The position numbers and the translations under genes are program-made. A stretch of 14,622 bases of DNA from Anaerolineae bacterium. Its GTDB lineage: Bacteria > Chloroflexota > Anaerolineae > Anaerolineales > E44-bin32. Positions 1 to 6,694 of this stretch are shown here, piece by piece. Numbering within the stretch: the stretch's first letter is position 1; every line of letters starts with the position of its first letter. The stretch covers positions 1-14,622 of the forward strand of contig DAOVIK010000013.1 of NCBI GenBank assembly GCA_030673735.1, read 5' to 3'. Below the pieces are notes generated by a model. It did no database searches and was not told where the DNA came from. It was given only the letters and a program-made list of their open reading frames with translations.

Positions 1-71
1 TCAACCCATTGGTTTGTGAGAGCGTCGTGAAGCCAAAGCAGTAGACGTTGGTCGTGGTGTACTGGAGTCAT
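1..71 (-). CDS. possible N-terminal fragment of an unrecognised gene, cut by the left edge
   Basis: A minus-strand frame opens with ATG at 71 and stays open for 23 codons to the window edge (MTPVHHDQRLLLWLHDALTN...). I do not recognise it, and it is too short to assign a family. It has no good ribosome binding site of its own. The strong AAGGAGG at about 92-99 instead serves an ATG at 88 that opens a six-codon ORF (MKLLLR, stop). That stop overlaps this ATG as ATGA, the geometry of translational coupling. It could equally be a chance frame, or a single-base error splitting one true start. The codons upstream of 71 in the same frame look unremarkable. Only the sequence to the left can settle whether a gene exists here. 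Confidence 0.25.
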   Translation of the reverse strand, partial: MTPVHHDQRLLLWLHDALTNQWV

Positions 72-99
72 CGAAGTAGTAACTTCATGATTCCTCCTT
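69..99 (-). promoter_or_regulatory. strong Shine-Dalgarno and six-codon mini-ORF
   Basis: On the minus strand the sequence GGAAGGAGGAATC precedes ATG at 88, which is ideal spacing for translation initiation. The ORF encodes only MKLLLR before a TGA whose last bases overlap a second ATG (ATGA). It may be a leader peptide feeding translation into the frame that starts at 71, or the trace of a frameshift. Confidence 0.3.
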
Positions 100-273
100 C
101 CGGAATGACATGGTTGCGTCTTTAAACCCAAAGCCCAGATATCACAGCCAGAGCGCACTCAGCCTCATCTGGCGTAGTATGCAGTTCCTGGTCGGATGCT
201 GGTCGTTTGCCCTTTGCGGAACAGGATCGATCAATATGGATAACACTCGATCCATCGAATAGCGTCCAACGCT

Positions 274-292
274 CTGCAGGACATTCCTGCAG
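274..292 (-). repeat. 8-bp inverted repeat (hairpin) after the UPF0173 hydrolase
   Basis: CTGCAGGA at 274-281 and TCCTGCAG at 285-292 are perfect inverted arms around a three-base loop, ten bases beyond the stop codon of the minus-strand hydrolase. There is no T-run after it on the minus strand, so it is at best a weak or factor-assisted terminator or an mRNA-end stabiliser. Confidence 0.4.
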
Positions 293-302
293 CTGGGGTT
301 TC

Positions 303-986
303 CTACAATGTAAGGCTCTCGCCGGGTTGCAGCACATGCGGAGTTGCTTGAGTCTCGGCGCGCACCCGATCCGCCCACGCCTCCGGATCTTGGGAGATCA
401 GATCCCATGTGTTGTAGTGAATGGGTATCACATGCTCGGGTTCGATCAACTTCACAGCCCGCAACGCATCATCGGGCCCCATCGTGAAGTTGTCTCCGAT
501 CGGTAAGACGGCAAGGTCGATGCCTTCCTCTCCGATCAACCGCATGTCGCCGAATAGACCAGTGTCACAAGCGAAATACAGCCGCTCGTTGTCAAACGTC
601 GTAATCAGGAAGCCGGCTGGATTGCCCCCATATGAACCGTCCGGCAAGGCCGAGCCATGCAAGGCCAACGTGAGCTTGAGATATCCAAATGGGTGTGCGA
701 ATCCTCCCCCTAAGTGCTGTGGATGGACTTGCACTCCTTGTTTCTCAAACCAAGAAGTAACCTCGTAGTTGCTAATCACGATTGCATCACATCGCTTGGC
801 AATCGCCAATGCATCTCCCACATGATCACCGTGACCGTGCGAGACAAGTATGAAATCCGCCTGGAGCTCTGTGGCCTTGACTGTCGCAACAGGATTGTCG
901 CTCAAAAATGGGTCGATAAGCACTTTCTTTCCAGTTAGTTCAAGTCCTATCGCCGCATGACCGTACCATGTTATCTTGACCGGCAT
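303..986 (-). CDS. UPF0173-type metal-dependent hydrolase (metallo-beta-lactamase fold)
   Basis: This is a 227-residue cytoplasmic protein of the UPF0173 group of metallo-beta-lactamase-fold hydrolases, whose natural substrate is generally unknown. The metal-binding motif HGHGDH is at residues 50-55 (HxHxDH). Later ligands are probably His110 (LALHGS), Asp141 (ACDTGLFGDM) and His190 (IPIHYNTW). The N-terminus MPVKITWYGHA and the IDPF segment near residue 24 are typical of the family, and the length is normal for it. I chose ATG at 986 over the longer frame from 1022 because GAGGAGAGGG sits just upstream and family homology begins there. The gene is divergent from the DapA-like lyase and has its own strong promoter at 1027-1056. 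No neighbour reveals the substrate. The family call is secure; the reaction is not. Confidence 0.93.
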   Translation of the reverse strand: MPVKITWYGHAAIGLELTGKKVLIDPFLSDNPVATVKATELQADFILVSHGHGDHVGDALAIAKRCDAIVISNYEVTSWFEKQGVQVHPQHLGGGFAHPFGYLKLTLALHGSALPDGSYGGNPAGFLITTFDNERLYFACDTGLFGDMRLIGEEGIDLAVLPIGDNFTMGPDDALRAVKLIEPEHVIPIHYNTWDLISQDPEAWADRVRAETQATPHVLQPGESLTL

Positions 987-1026
987 TGCCCTCTCCTCTT
1001 GCAGCGAAAGCGCGATTAGCATCGAG

Positions 1027-1056
1027 AGTATAGTCCTGGGCCTGAGGCAATGTCAA
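1027..1056 (-). promoter_or_regulatory. sigma70-type promoter of the UPF0173 hydrolase
   Basis: On the minus strand TTGACA (1056-1051), an 18-base spacer and TATACT (1032-1027) form a near-consensus promoter. Transcription would start near 1020, giving a leader of roughly 35 bases before the ATG at 986. Confidence 0.7.
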
Positions 1057-1189
1057 AGCTGGGCAATTACACAACCCGGGGTCAGCCAAACAGGCTCCTT
1101 CTCCATCGCAAAACTTGTAGGAGGTCACTTCCAGCTATTCACCCGCCATTGACTCGTTGTCAAACGATTTCATAGAGAACCGGTCTTTG

Positions 1190-1195
1190 TATTAT
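1190..1195 (+). promoter_or_regulatory. possible -10 box of the DapA-like gene
   Basis: TATTAT lies 29 bases before the ATG at 1225 and matches five of six consensus positions. I see no convincing -35 hexamer at the right distance, so this is tentative. Confidence 0.35.
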
Positions 1196-1224
1196 CATTC
1201 AATCACCTAGCGAGGATGGATAAC

Positions 1225-2145
1225 ATGCACAACAGATTCGATCTCTCCGGCGTGATACCAGCAGTGGCGACTCCACTGTCTGAGGACGATCAACCCGACT
1301 TGGAAATGCTGCAGCGCCATCTCCATTCCCTTGAAGAAGATGGGTGCTCCGGAGTGCTCTTGATGGGCACAACAGGAGAAGGTCCTTCCTTCGGATTGGA
1401 TGAACGTGAAACTATCATTCGAGAAGGCAAGTCTGCCGCAGGATCAATGAAAGTGCTCGCGGGTACAGGATGTGCGAGCCTTACGGATACAAAGCATCTC
1501 ACGCGCCGGGCCTTTGAGCTAGGTGTCGACGCGGTGCTCGTGGCGCCTCCCTTTTACTACAAGGATGTCTCGGATGCGGGGTTGCTGGCCTACTACCGGC
1601 GTTTGATCGTGGAAGCAGTTCCCGAGGATGGGCCCGTCTTGCTCTACCACATCCCTCAAATGACCCATGTTCCCATAAGCCTTGCTCTCCTGGATGACCT
1701 GGCCGCTCAGAGTGACGCGCCTGTGGCGGGTATCAAGGATAGCAGCGGCGACTTGACTCACTTGATGGCTTTATGCGAGCGCGAACCCCAGCTGCGCGTA
1801 TTCACAGGGAACGACTCTCACTTCCTGCGCGCGCTGCAGTGCGGAGCCGCAGGCTGCATTACCGCCGCGTCGAACGCGTTCGCTCCTTTAGCAGTTGCAG
1901 TGTTTCGTGTGTTCAATGAGGGCAAGGACGCGGCACAACTTCAAGACAAACTCAGCGAGGTGCGGGAAGTGCTGGGTGCCTTCCAACCGTTTGCAGCCTC
2001 GATCAAGCATCTGTTGGCAAAGCGATACGGATCAAAGGGATGGTCAGTGCGACCCCCATTGTTGCCATTGACGCCAAGAAAGCAGCAAGAGCTCATGCAA
2101 CAGCTTGCCGCCCTCGATTTGTCTGAATGGATCGATTGGATATGA
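1225..2145 (+). CDS. DapA/N-acetylneuraminate lyase superfamily aldolase, substrate uncertain
   Basis: This is a class I (Schiff-base) aldolase of the dihydrodipicolinate synthase/N-acetylneuraminate lyase superfamily, about 306 residues and expected to be a TIM barrel. Residues numbered from the ATG at 1225: GTTGE at 48-52 for pyruvate carboxylate binding, the catalytic tyrosine in YHIP (Tyr141), and the Schiff-base lysine in GIKDSSGD (Lys171). True DapA has a conserved arginine after the tyrosine motif (NVPxRT in E. coli, Arg138). Here the segment reads HIPQMT, with Met at that place, so lysine-pathway DapA is unlikely and another 2-keto-acid substrate is more probable. An in-frame ATG at 1216 has GAGG directly against it; the ATG at 1225 has GAGG at nine bases and is preferred. 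The gene is monocistronic, ending in the terminator at 2190-2217. Confidence 0.88.
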   Translation: MHNRFDLSGVIPAVATPLSEDDQPDLEMLQRHLHSLEEDGCSGVLLMGTTGEGPSFGLDERETIIREGKSAAGSMKVLAGTGCASLTDTKHLTRRAFELGVDAVLVAPPFYYKDVSDAGLLAYYRRLIVEAVPEDGPVLLYHIPQMTHVPISLALLDDLAAQSDAPVAGIKDSSGDLTHLMALCEREPQLRVFTGNDSHFLRALQCGAAGCITAASNAFAPLAVAVFRVFNEGKDAAQLQDKLSEVREVLGAFQPFAASIKHLLAKRYGSKGWSVRPPLLPLTPRKQQELMQQLAALDLSEWIDWI

Positions 2146-2189
2146 TTTGCTGAGGAATGTTTCAAGTGCTTTTCGTGTGTCGACAGCGA

Positions 2190-2217
2190 AAAAGGGCACA
2201 CAGTATTGTGCCCTTTT
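2190..2217. terminator. bidirectional intrinsic terminator
   Basis: AAAAGGGCACA (2190-2200) and TGTGCCCTTTT (2207-2217) are perfect 11-base inverted arms around a six-base loop. T-runs follow on both strands, so it can end the DapA-like gene on the plus strand and the convergent nth/membrane-protein transcript on the minus strand. Confidence 0.88.
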
Positions 2218-2248
2218 CAAAATACCCGATCTCCTGTCCTATGTGTGA

Positions 2249-2875
2249 TTAAAACTCAAACCTGGTAGGGGAAGCATCAGCCCACCATGATGGTCTCCCC
2301 TTCGCATCCGCTCGCCATGCGTCAAATTGGCTATCGATCTGAACACTCAGCCCCATCCAATCTTCGACCACCAGCACCAAGCCGGGCTTACCCGGTGTCA
2401 CGATCAGCCGACCAAAGAAGCGGCGGAGCAGGAATTGCGCTCGAGGATAGCGCTCCAGATCGACCCGAAGCGCCTGCGTTCTCTTGGCAGATATGCCCAA
2501 GGCCCGTTCGACACTTCCCAACCTTGCCTTGACAAAGATATCGCTCAGCCGCACCGTGGTTGCATTGAGCATGAGCCCGTACGGAACCTCAACACGAGAG
2601 AACGGCGTCCTCAGGAATATGTGATCCTCTTTTACCTGGACATATGCTCGTCCCGGGGCCATCAAGAAGAACAGCCACAACACCAGCATAATCACGCCCC
2701 CAACAAGCAGATAGCGTTCATCCATCTCTGGGAGCCAATCAAGGTAGCGAATGCGGATCACATACCAAAGGCCAAGTTGCGCAAATGCGAAGGTGAAAGC
2801 GGGCAGGCGATAGCGGGCTATTTGCCGTTCGTAGATGAGAAGGCGGTAGCGTCCCTTGCTATCTCGCTTGCTCAT
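2249..2875 (-). CDS. unrecognised membrane protein with two N-terminal helices and a cytoplasmic domain
   Basis: This gene encodes about 208 residues that I cannot assign to a named family. Two hydrophobic segments (about residues 23-41 and 55-73 from the ATG at 2875) are separated by a short acidic loop (LPEMDER). A soluble domain of about 130 residues follows, opening with a strand-rich stretch (AYVQVKEDHIFLRTPF). This 'two helices then beta-rich domain' plan resembles bacterial PH-like (DUF304/YdbT-type) membrane proteins, but that is a resemblance and not an identification. The frame opens at GTG 2887; the ATG at 2875 (MSKRD) is preferred because AGAGGTGG lies about eight bases before it. 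It begins 61 bases after the end of nth on the same strand, so it is probably co-transcribed with nth. Confidence 0.75.
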   Translation of the reverse strand: MSKRDSKGRYRLLIYERQIARYRLPAFTFAFAQLGLWYVIRIRYLDWLPEMDERYLLVGGVIMLVLWLFFLMAPGRAYVQVKEDHIFLRTPFSRVEVPYGLMLNATTVRLSDIFVKARLGSVERALGISAKRTQALRVDLERYPRAQFLLRRFFGRLIVTPGKPGLVLVVEDWMGLSVQIDSQFDAWRADAKGRPSWWADASPTRFEF

Positions 2876-2936
2876 TTGACCAACCACCTCTGTCGAGTGC
2901 CACGGCGCTATTCGATGGGTTCGTTGGCGCTTCTAC

Positions 2937-3611
2937 TCACTTATGGGCGGGGAGTGTTTTGAAGTATTCGCAAAGGTCTGTCAGCACGCAGCGCTCACAT
3001 TTCGGGCGTCTGGCATGGCAAACCTCACGGCCATGGCGAATCAAGTTTAGATGGGCATCATAGTAGCTGTCAACTGCAAAGAGCTTCCCCAGTTCCTCGT
3101 GCGCCTTCTCGACGCTGAGCTTGGCTTCTCTCAATCCCAATCTACCTGTAACCCGATAGACGTGGGTATCTACAGGGAAAGCGGGCATGTTCAAGGCAAA
3201 CAGCATCACGATTGCTGCTGTCTTTGGTCCCACACCATGGAACCGCAGCAGCCAGCGCCGTGCCTCCTCGGGTTCGAATCCTTTCAGAAAGCCTAAATCC
3301 AAGCCCCTTTTTTCGTCGCTGATCTCCCGCAGCACTTGCTGGATTCGCGGCCCCTTGCGATTGGCCAAGCCCGCAACTCGAATGGCATCGACCACCTCAG
3401 TCGGCTTGGCATCACGCACAAGGTCCCACGTCGCAAAGCGCTCTCTCAGCGAGTGGAAGGCCCGATCGCGATTTACATCATTGGTGTTCTGCGAAAGGAT
3501 GGTGGAGATGAGCAAATCAAGCGGTCTGTCGTAGTTCCCCTTCGACGGACGGCCGTATGCCTGCAGCAGTCGGCGATGGATCTCCTTTGCGCGCTTCTGA
3601 AGTGAATCCAT
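2937..3611 (-). CDS. nth: endonuclease III (DNA glycosylase/AP lyase)
   Basis: This is base-excision repair endonuclease III, which removes oxidised pyrimidines and nicks the abasic site. Numbered from ATG 3611 (224 residues; E. coli Nth is 211): LLISTILSQNT at about 33-43, the helix-hairpin-helix LRFHGVGPKTA with catalytic lysine Lys130, the catalytic aspartate in FPVDTHV (Asp148), and a C-terminal 4Fe-4S site with spacing C-x6-C-x2-C-x5-C (Cys198, 205, 208, 214). All key residues are present. Start choice: 3611 has an extended -10 TGCTATAAT ending six bases upstream, suggesting a leaderless message. An alternative ATG at 3656 has a GGGGGGAGGG ribosome site and would add 15 poorly conserved residues, and the frame itself runs to 3695 into the icd terminator. 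The membrane-protein gene follows in the same direction. Confidence 0.94.
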   Translation of the reverse strand: MDSLQKRAKEIHRRLLQAYGRPSKGNYDRPLDLLISTILSQNTNDVNRDRAFHSLRERFATWDLVRDAKPTEVVDAIRVAGLANRKGPRIQQVLREISDEKRGLDLGFLKGFEPEEARRWLLRFHGVGPKTAAIVMLFALNMPAFPVDTHVYRVTGRLGLREAKLSVEKAHEELGKLFAVDSYYDAHLNLIRHGREVCHARRPKCERCVLTDLCEYFKTLPAHK

Positions 3612-3617
3612 GGCAGC

Positions 3618-3626
3618 ATTATAGCA
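3618..3626 (-). promoter_or_regulatory. extended -10 promoter of nth
   Basis: TGCTATAAT on the minus strand is a perfect -10 hexamer with the TGn extension. It ends six bases before the ATG at 3611, with no clear -35 hexamer, so transcription would begin at or next to the start codon. Confidence 0.6.
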
Positions 3627-3699
3627 ACGAAGAGATTGCGCCTCATGGTTGCGCATGGGCCCTCCCCCCTTCTGCCTGGTGCGGCAAGAACTCAAACTG

Positions 3700-3727
3700 A
3701 AAAGCGAGCCTGTATTAGCAGGCTCGC
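3700..3727 (-). terminator. intrinsic terminator of icd
   Basis: GCGAGCCTG (3704-3712) and CAGGCTCGC (3719-3727) are perfect nine-base arms around a six-base loop, 37 bases beyond the icd stop. On the minus strand the stem is followed by TTTTCAGTTT, a typical uridine tract. It insulates icd from nth. Confidence 0.88.
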
Positions 3728-3763
3728 CCTTGATATGTGTGTGATCCTACTGAAAAAGCCTGG

Positions 3764-5065
3764 CTAATCCATGTGCTCGATCACGGCATCACCGAATTCC
3801 GAAGTCTTCAGCAGGGTGGCCTCATCCATCAGTCGATGGAAATCGTATGTCACCGTCCTAGCAGCGATGGCTCCTTCTATCCCCCGAAGGATCCGGTCCG
3901 CAGCCTCCTCCCAGCCCATGTCGCGCAGCATCATCCCTCCGCTCAGAGCCACAGATCCGGGGTTGACCTGGTCCAGCCCGGCGTACTTGGGTGCTGTGCC
4001 GTGTGTGGCCTCAAAGAGTGCAATACCGGTCTCATAATTGATGTTGCCGCCCGGCGCAATGCCGATACCTCCCACCTGGGCCGCCAACGCATCCGATAGG
4101 TAGTCCCCATTGAGGTTCATGGTAGCAATCACGTCGAACTCTCTCGCGCGTGTGATCGTCTGTTGGAAGGCAATGTCAGCAATGACATCTTTCACGAGCA
4201 ATGCCCCCGACTTGAGCGCCTCTTCCTGTTCAGCGTTGGCGGCCTGCTCGCCATTCAACTGCTTGGTACGTGCCCATTGCGCCCATGTGTATACCTGGTC
4301 GCCAAACTCGCGCTCCGCAAGCTCGTAGCCCCAATTGCGGAAGGCTCCCTCTGTGAACTTCATGATGTTGCCTTTGTGAACGAGCGTGACGGACTTGCGC
4401 TCATTGTCCAGCGCATACTGTATTGCAGCACGCACCAGCCTTTCGGTTCCTTGGCGCGAAATGGGCTTCAAACTGATGCCCGAGGAATCCGGAAAACGAA
4501 TCTTTGCATGCTCAGATGGGAATTTGGCCTTCAACCATTCCACCAACTGGACGTTCGGTTCGCTGCCAAGCTCAAATTCCACTCCTGCGTATATATCTTC
4601 CGTGTTTTCACGGAAGATCACCATGTCCACATCTTCCGGATGCTTGACAGGAGAGGGAGCTTCCTCAAAGTGGCGAACCGGCCGCAGGCAAACGTAGAGA
4701 TCCAATTCCCTGCGCAAAGCTACGTTTAGTGAGCGGATCCCGCCTCCCACCGGTGTGGTCAGGGGTCCCTTGATCCCTACGATGTACTCGCGGAAGGCCT
4801 CGACCGTCTCCTCTGGCAGCCATTCGCCAAAGCGCTCGAAAGCCTTCTCCCCGGCGAAGACCTCCATCCATGCGATGCGCCGGGTCTCTTTGTAGGCCTT
4901 CTTCACAGCCGCATCGAAAACGCGTACTGCCGCACGCCAAATGTCCGGTCCCGTGCCGTCCCCATCGATGTAAGGGATGACCGGGTTTTCAGGGACCCGT
5001 AGATCCCCATCCACAAATGCTATAGGCTCCCCGTCTTCGGGGACTGCCACCGATTTAAAGTTCAT
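3764..5065 (-). CDS. icd: isocitrate dehydrogenase, NADP type
   Basis: This TCA-cycle enzyme oxidatively decarboxylates isocitrate to 2-oxoglutarate and reduces NADP. The 433-residue protein is close to the E. coli enzyme in length and layout. From the ATG at 5065: substrate-site Ser112 in IRSLNVALR (the equivalent of the regulatory phosphoserine Ser113), ENTEDIYAG at 153-161, Lys231 (VHKGN), and metal-binding Asp321 and Asp325 in NLNGDYLSD. HGTAPKYAG contains Lys360 and Tyr361, and Tyr407 and Arg411 lie in YDFHRLM; these match the E. coli NADP-specificity residues, so NADP rather than NAD use is expected. The frame opens at a TTG at 5071; ATG 5065 has GGAG six bases upstream and is preferred. 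It has its own extended -10 promoter about 70 bases upstream and its own terminator, so it is probably monocistronic. Confidence 0.96.
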   Translation of the reverse strand: MNFKSVAVPEDGEPIAFVDGDLRVPENPVIPYIDGDGTGPDIWRAAVRVFDAAVKKAYKETRRIAWMEVFAGEKAFERFGEWLPEETVEAFREYIVGIKGPLTTPVGGGIRSLNVALRRELDLYVCLRPVRHFEEAPSPVKHPEDVDMVIFRENTEDIYAGVEFELGSEPNVQLVEWLKAKFPSEHAKIRFPDSSGISLKPISRQGTERLVRAAIQYALDNERKSVTLVHKGNIMKFTEGAFRNWGYELAEREFGDQVYTWAQWARTKQLNGEQAANAEQEEALKSGALLVKDVIADIAFQQTITRAREFDVIATMNLNGDYLSDALAAQVGGIGIAPGGNINYETGIALFEATHGTAPKYAGLDQVNPGSVALSGGMMLRDMGWEEAADRILRGIEGAIAARTVTYDFHRLMDEATLLKTSEFGDAVIEHMD

Positions 5066-5135
5066 GCTCAACTCCAGGATCAGCCAATCTCAAGCTCGGG
5101 GAGGGCTCTGATGCACAAAATGCGATCCGTTCGGC

Positions 5136-5144
5136 ATTATAGCA
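5136..5144 (-). promoter_or_regulatory. extended -10 promoter of icd
   Basis: TGCTATAAT on the minus strand gives a perfect -10 with the TGn extension and no recognisable -35. It predicts a leader of about 60 bases before the ATG at 5065. It shares the 11-mer TGCTATAATGC with the nth promoter. Confidence 0.6.
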
Positions 5145-5226
5145 TGCAGGACATTGACCTAATTTCGGACGCACCTGATCTCAGTCCTTCTCACACCAAG
5201 ATCGCGGCCTCGATGCCATATAGTCC

Positions 5227-5261
5227 GATCCCCATTCGTTGGCTAAGGCCACCTGGGGATC
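5227..5261. repeat. two-tier hairpin between the prenyltransferase gene and icd
   Basis: GATCCCCA (5227-5234) and TGGGGATC (5254-5261) are perfect eight-base arms. Inside them TGGC (5240-5243) and GCCA (5248-5251) form a second short stem with a TAAG loop. It lies 31 bases past the stop of the minus-strand prenyltransferase gene and lacks a T-run, so it may mark a factor-dependent 3' end or an mRNA stabiliser. Confidence 0.4.
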
Positions 5262-5291
5262 CCTCGACAGAACATGGCCGATCGCAACCGC

Positions 5292-6305
5292 TCATCCAAA
5301 CAGGCGCAGGCTCAATGGAAAGATCAGATTAAGTATCAATCCGAGCACGAAGAGCATTCCTGCCAGTTTGTTGTGGTAGAAGGCCGCAGCTACGTACCAA
5401 AGCGGCCATACGGGATAATCCGGCGGAGGTTCCTCGGGTCGAGGTTGCTGATAGATCTTCAATACTCTGGCCAAGCGCGGCAATGCGATCAAGACCAGCA
5501 TCACCCACACACCGAGGGCTCCCGTGATGACCAGCGCTATCACCACCAGATAGTACGAAATCATCAGCGCTACGTTCAACCACAGAGAGATTCGCTCGCC
5601 CAGCATGACCGGCAGCGTGCGGATACCCTTATCCCGATCGGCCTCCCGCTTATCGATGTGTTTTCCGATAAGCACGGTCGTCACAATCAGGGCATATGGA
5701 ACGCAGGCCAGCCAAACCCCCGGTGAAGGTAATTCCCCTGCGGTCACGAAATACGTTCCACCGATCATCAACGGCCCCCATACCACGAAGACCCCCGGCT
5801 CTCCAAGTCCGCGGTGCTTCAACTTGATCGGCGGAGCTACATAGAACACACTGATGAATAAGCCCAAGAGCGCAAAGACCAGCACAGGCCATCCACTCCT
5901 GAAGTAAAAGAAGATCAAGATCAAAGCGTCGATCAAGTTCACTATCAAGATTGCGCCCAGCAGGCCACGCTTGGAAATCAAACCTGACAAAACAGGGTGA
6001 GGAGCGTATTGCGCACGTGCATATTCATCGGTATCAACACCCTGTTCCAGATCGAAATAGTCATTGACCATGTTGTTGGCTGCATGCGCAAGTAAAAGGC
6101 CGACGAGCGCTATCCCAAAATGCAACCAGTTCGGTCTTGGGGCCACTGCGGCAGCCAGCAGTCCCCCGATCAAGCCCGAGGTGAGTGTCATTGAAAAGAC
6201 TGCAGCCCGGGTAATGATCAGCCAGCGGCTGACAATATCCATGGGTTTGTCCGGCGATAGATTGGCAGTGTCCAGGATTTCCTTCCAGTTTGACAGCAAA
6301 GACAT
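5292..6305 (-). CDS. UbiA-family prenyltransferase, MenA-like
   Basis: This integral membrane prenyltransferase transfers a polyprenyl chain from its diphosphate to an aromatic or other acceptor. The closest motif match is MenA (1,4-dihydroxy-2-naphthoate polyprenyltransferase of menaquinone synthesis). From the ATG at 6305 (337 residues): the first Asp-rich motif NDYFD at 81-85 with DTDE at 91-94, the YVAPPIKLKHRGLGE segment at about 155-169, and a second Asp-rich motif DKREADRDKG at 218-227. About eight or nine hydrophobic helices run through the chain. ATG 6305 is preferred over 6320 because GGAGG lies four bases before it. The gene is divergent from the histidine kinase. No other menaquinone gene is nearby, so the acceptor remains inference; chlorophyll-, heme O- or tocopherol-type relatives are less likely from the motifs. 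Confidence 0.88.
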   Translation of the reverse strand: MSLLSNWKEILDTANLSPDKPMDIVSRWLIITRAAVFSMTLTSGLIGGLLAAAVAPRPNWLHFGIALVGLLLAHAANNMVNDYFDLEQGVDTDEYARAQYAPHPVLSGLISKRGLLGAILIVNLIDALILIFFYFRSGWPVLVFALLGLFISVFYVAPPIKLKHRGLGEPGVFVVWGPLMIGGTYFVTAGELPSPGVWLACVPYALIVTTVLIGKHIDKREADRDKGIRTLPVMLGERISLWLNVALMISYYLVVIALVITGALGVWVMLVLIALPRLARVLKIYQQPRPEEPPPDYPVWPLWYVAAAFYHNKLAGMLFVLGLILNLIFPLSLRLFG

Positions 6306-6611
6306 CGCGCCTCCATTCATGTGTTCATAATGACATGAGTCTACCTAGAAGCAAGGAGACCGTAAAGGCACCCTTGCCCACCGCGATCATCTCGGTGCTC
6401 GTCTTCTTCCGCAGCATCCCAGGGGGCTTTCTCTCTCAGATGCTGAGCTAATTGCGCCAGTTTCGCATCCGATGATTACTGAAAGATAAGGCTTTCCTTC
6501 ATCCACAAATGCAATGCAGCAACTGGTGATGTCACGACATGCACTTCAATTCCACACCACAAAGGGCATTTATGTAAAGCAAAAACTGGCTTTTAACCTA
6601 GAATCCTCATA

Positions 6612-6640
6612 GGACTATGGTTGTTTGATGACCATAGACC
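6612..6640. promoter_or_regulatory. imperfect 10-base dyad overlapping the kinase -35, candidate operator
   Basis: GGACTATGGT (6612-6621) and ACCATAGACC (6631-6640) pair over ten bases with one mismatch around a nine-base centre. The -35 hexamer TTGATG (6625-6630) lies in that centre, so a dimeric regulator bound here could block or modulate the promoter. No binding protein is identified. Confidence 0.45.
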
Positions 6641-6653
6641 CATGTCGTATAAT
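6625..6653 (+). promoter_or_regulatory. promoter of the histidine kinase gene
   Basis: TTGATG (6625-6630), a 17-base spacer and a perfect TATAAT (6648-6653) form a good sigma70-type promoter. The start would be near 6660, with a leader of about 35 bases. A GGAG precedes the GTG start at 6695 by nine bases. Confidence 0.75.
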
Positions 6654-6694
6654 CAAACCAGGTACCTGGGCTGCGCATCACGGAGTGCCGTCAC

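Larger units (their letters stand above)
6306..6694. other. divergent intergenic region with regulatory content only
   Basis: These 389 bases between the prenyltransferase and kinase genes contain no credible gene on either strand. The kinase-side promoter and dyad are listed separately. A six-base inverted repeat TCATGT/ACATGA (6317-6322 and 6333-6338) lies against the prenyltransferase start, and seven-base arms CAGCATC/GATGCTG (6412-6418 and 6439-6445) lie in the middle; both are weak. I found no convincing promoter for the prenyltransferase. Confidence 0.5.

Noticed and set aside
122..408. Overlapping minus-strand frames of 71 and 88 codons
   Set aside because: They partly overlap the hydrolase gene in other frames, have no ribosome site and show no protein-like composition.
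1079..1088. GGGTCAGCCA, a partial third copy of the 13-mer repeat, before the DapA-like gene
   Set aside because: Ten-base matches are expected by chance in a window of this size, and no matching -10 or start codon stands at the corresponding distance.
2327..2962. 211-codon plus-strand frame
   Set aside because: It is antisense to the membrane-protein gene, which has hydrophobic helices and a ribosome site; the antisense translation is His/Gln/Arg-rich, as expected of a shadow.
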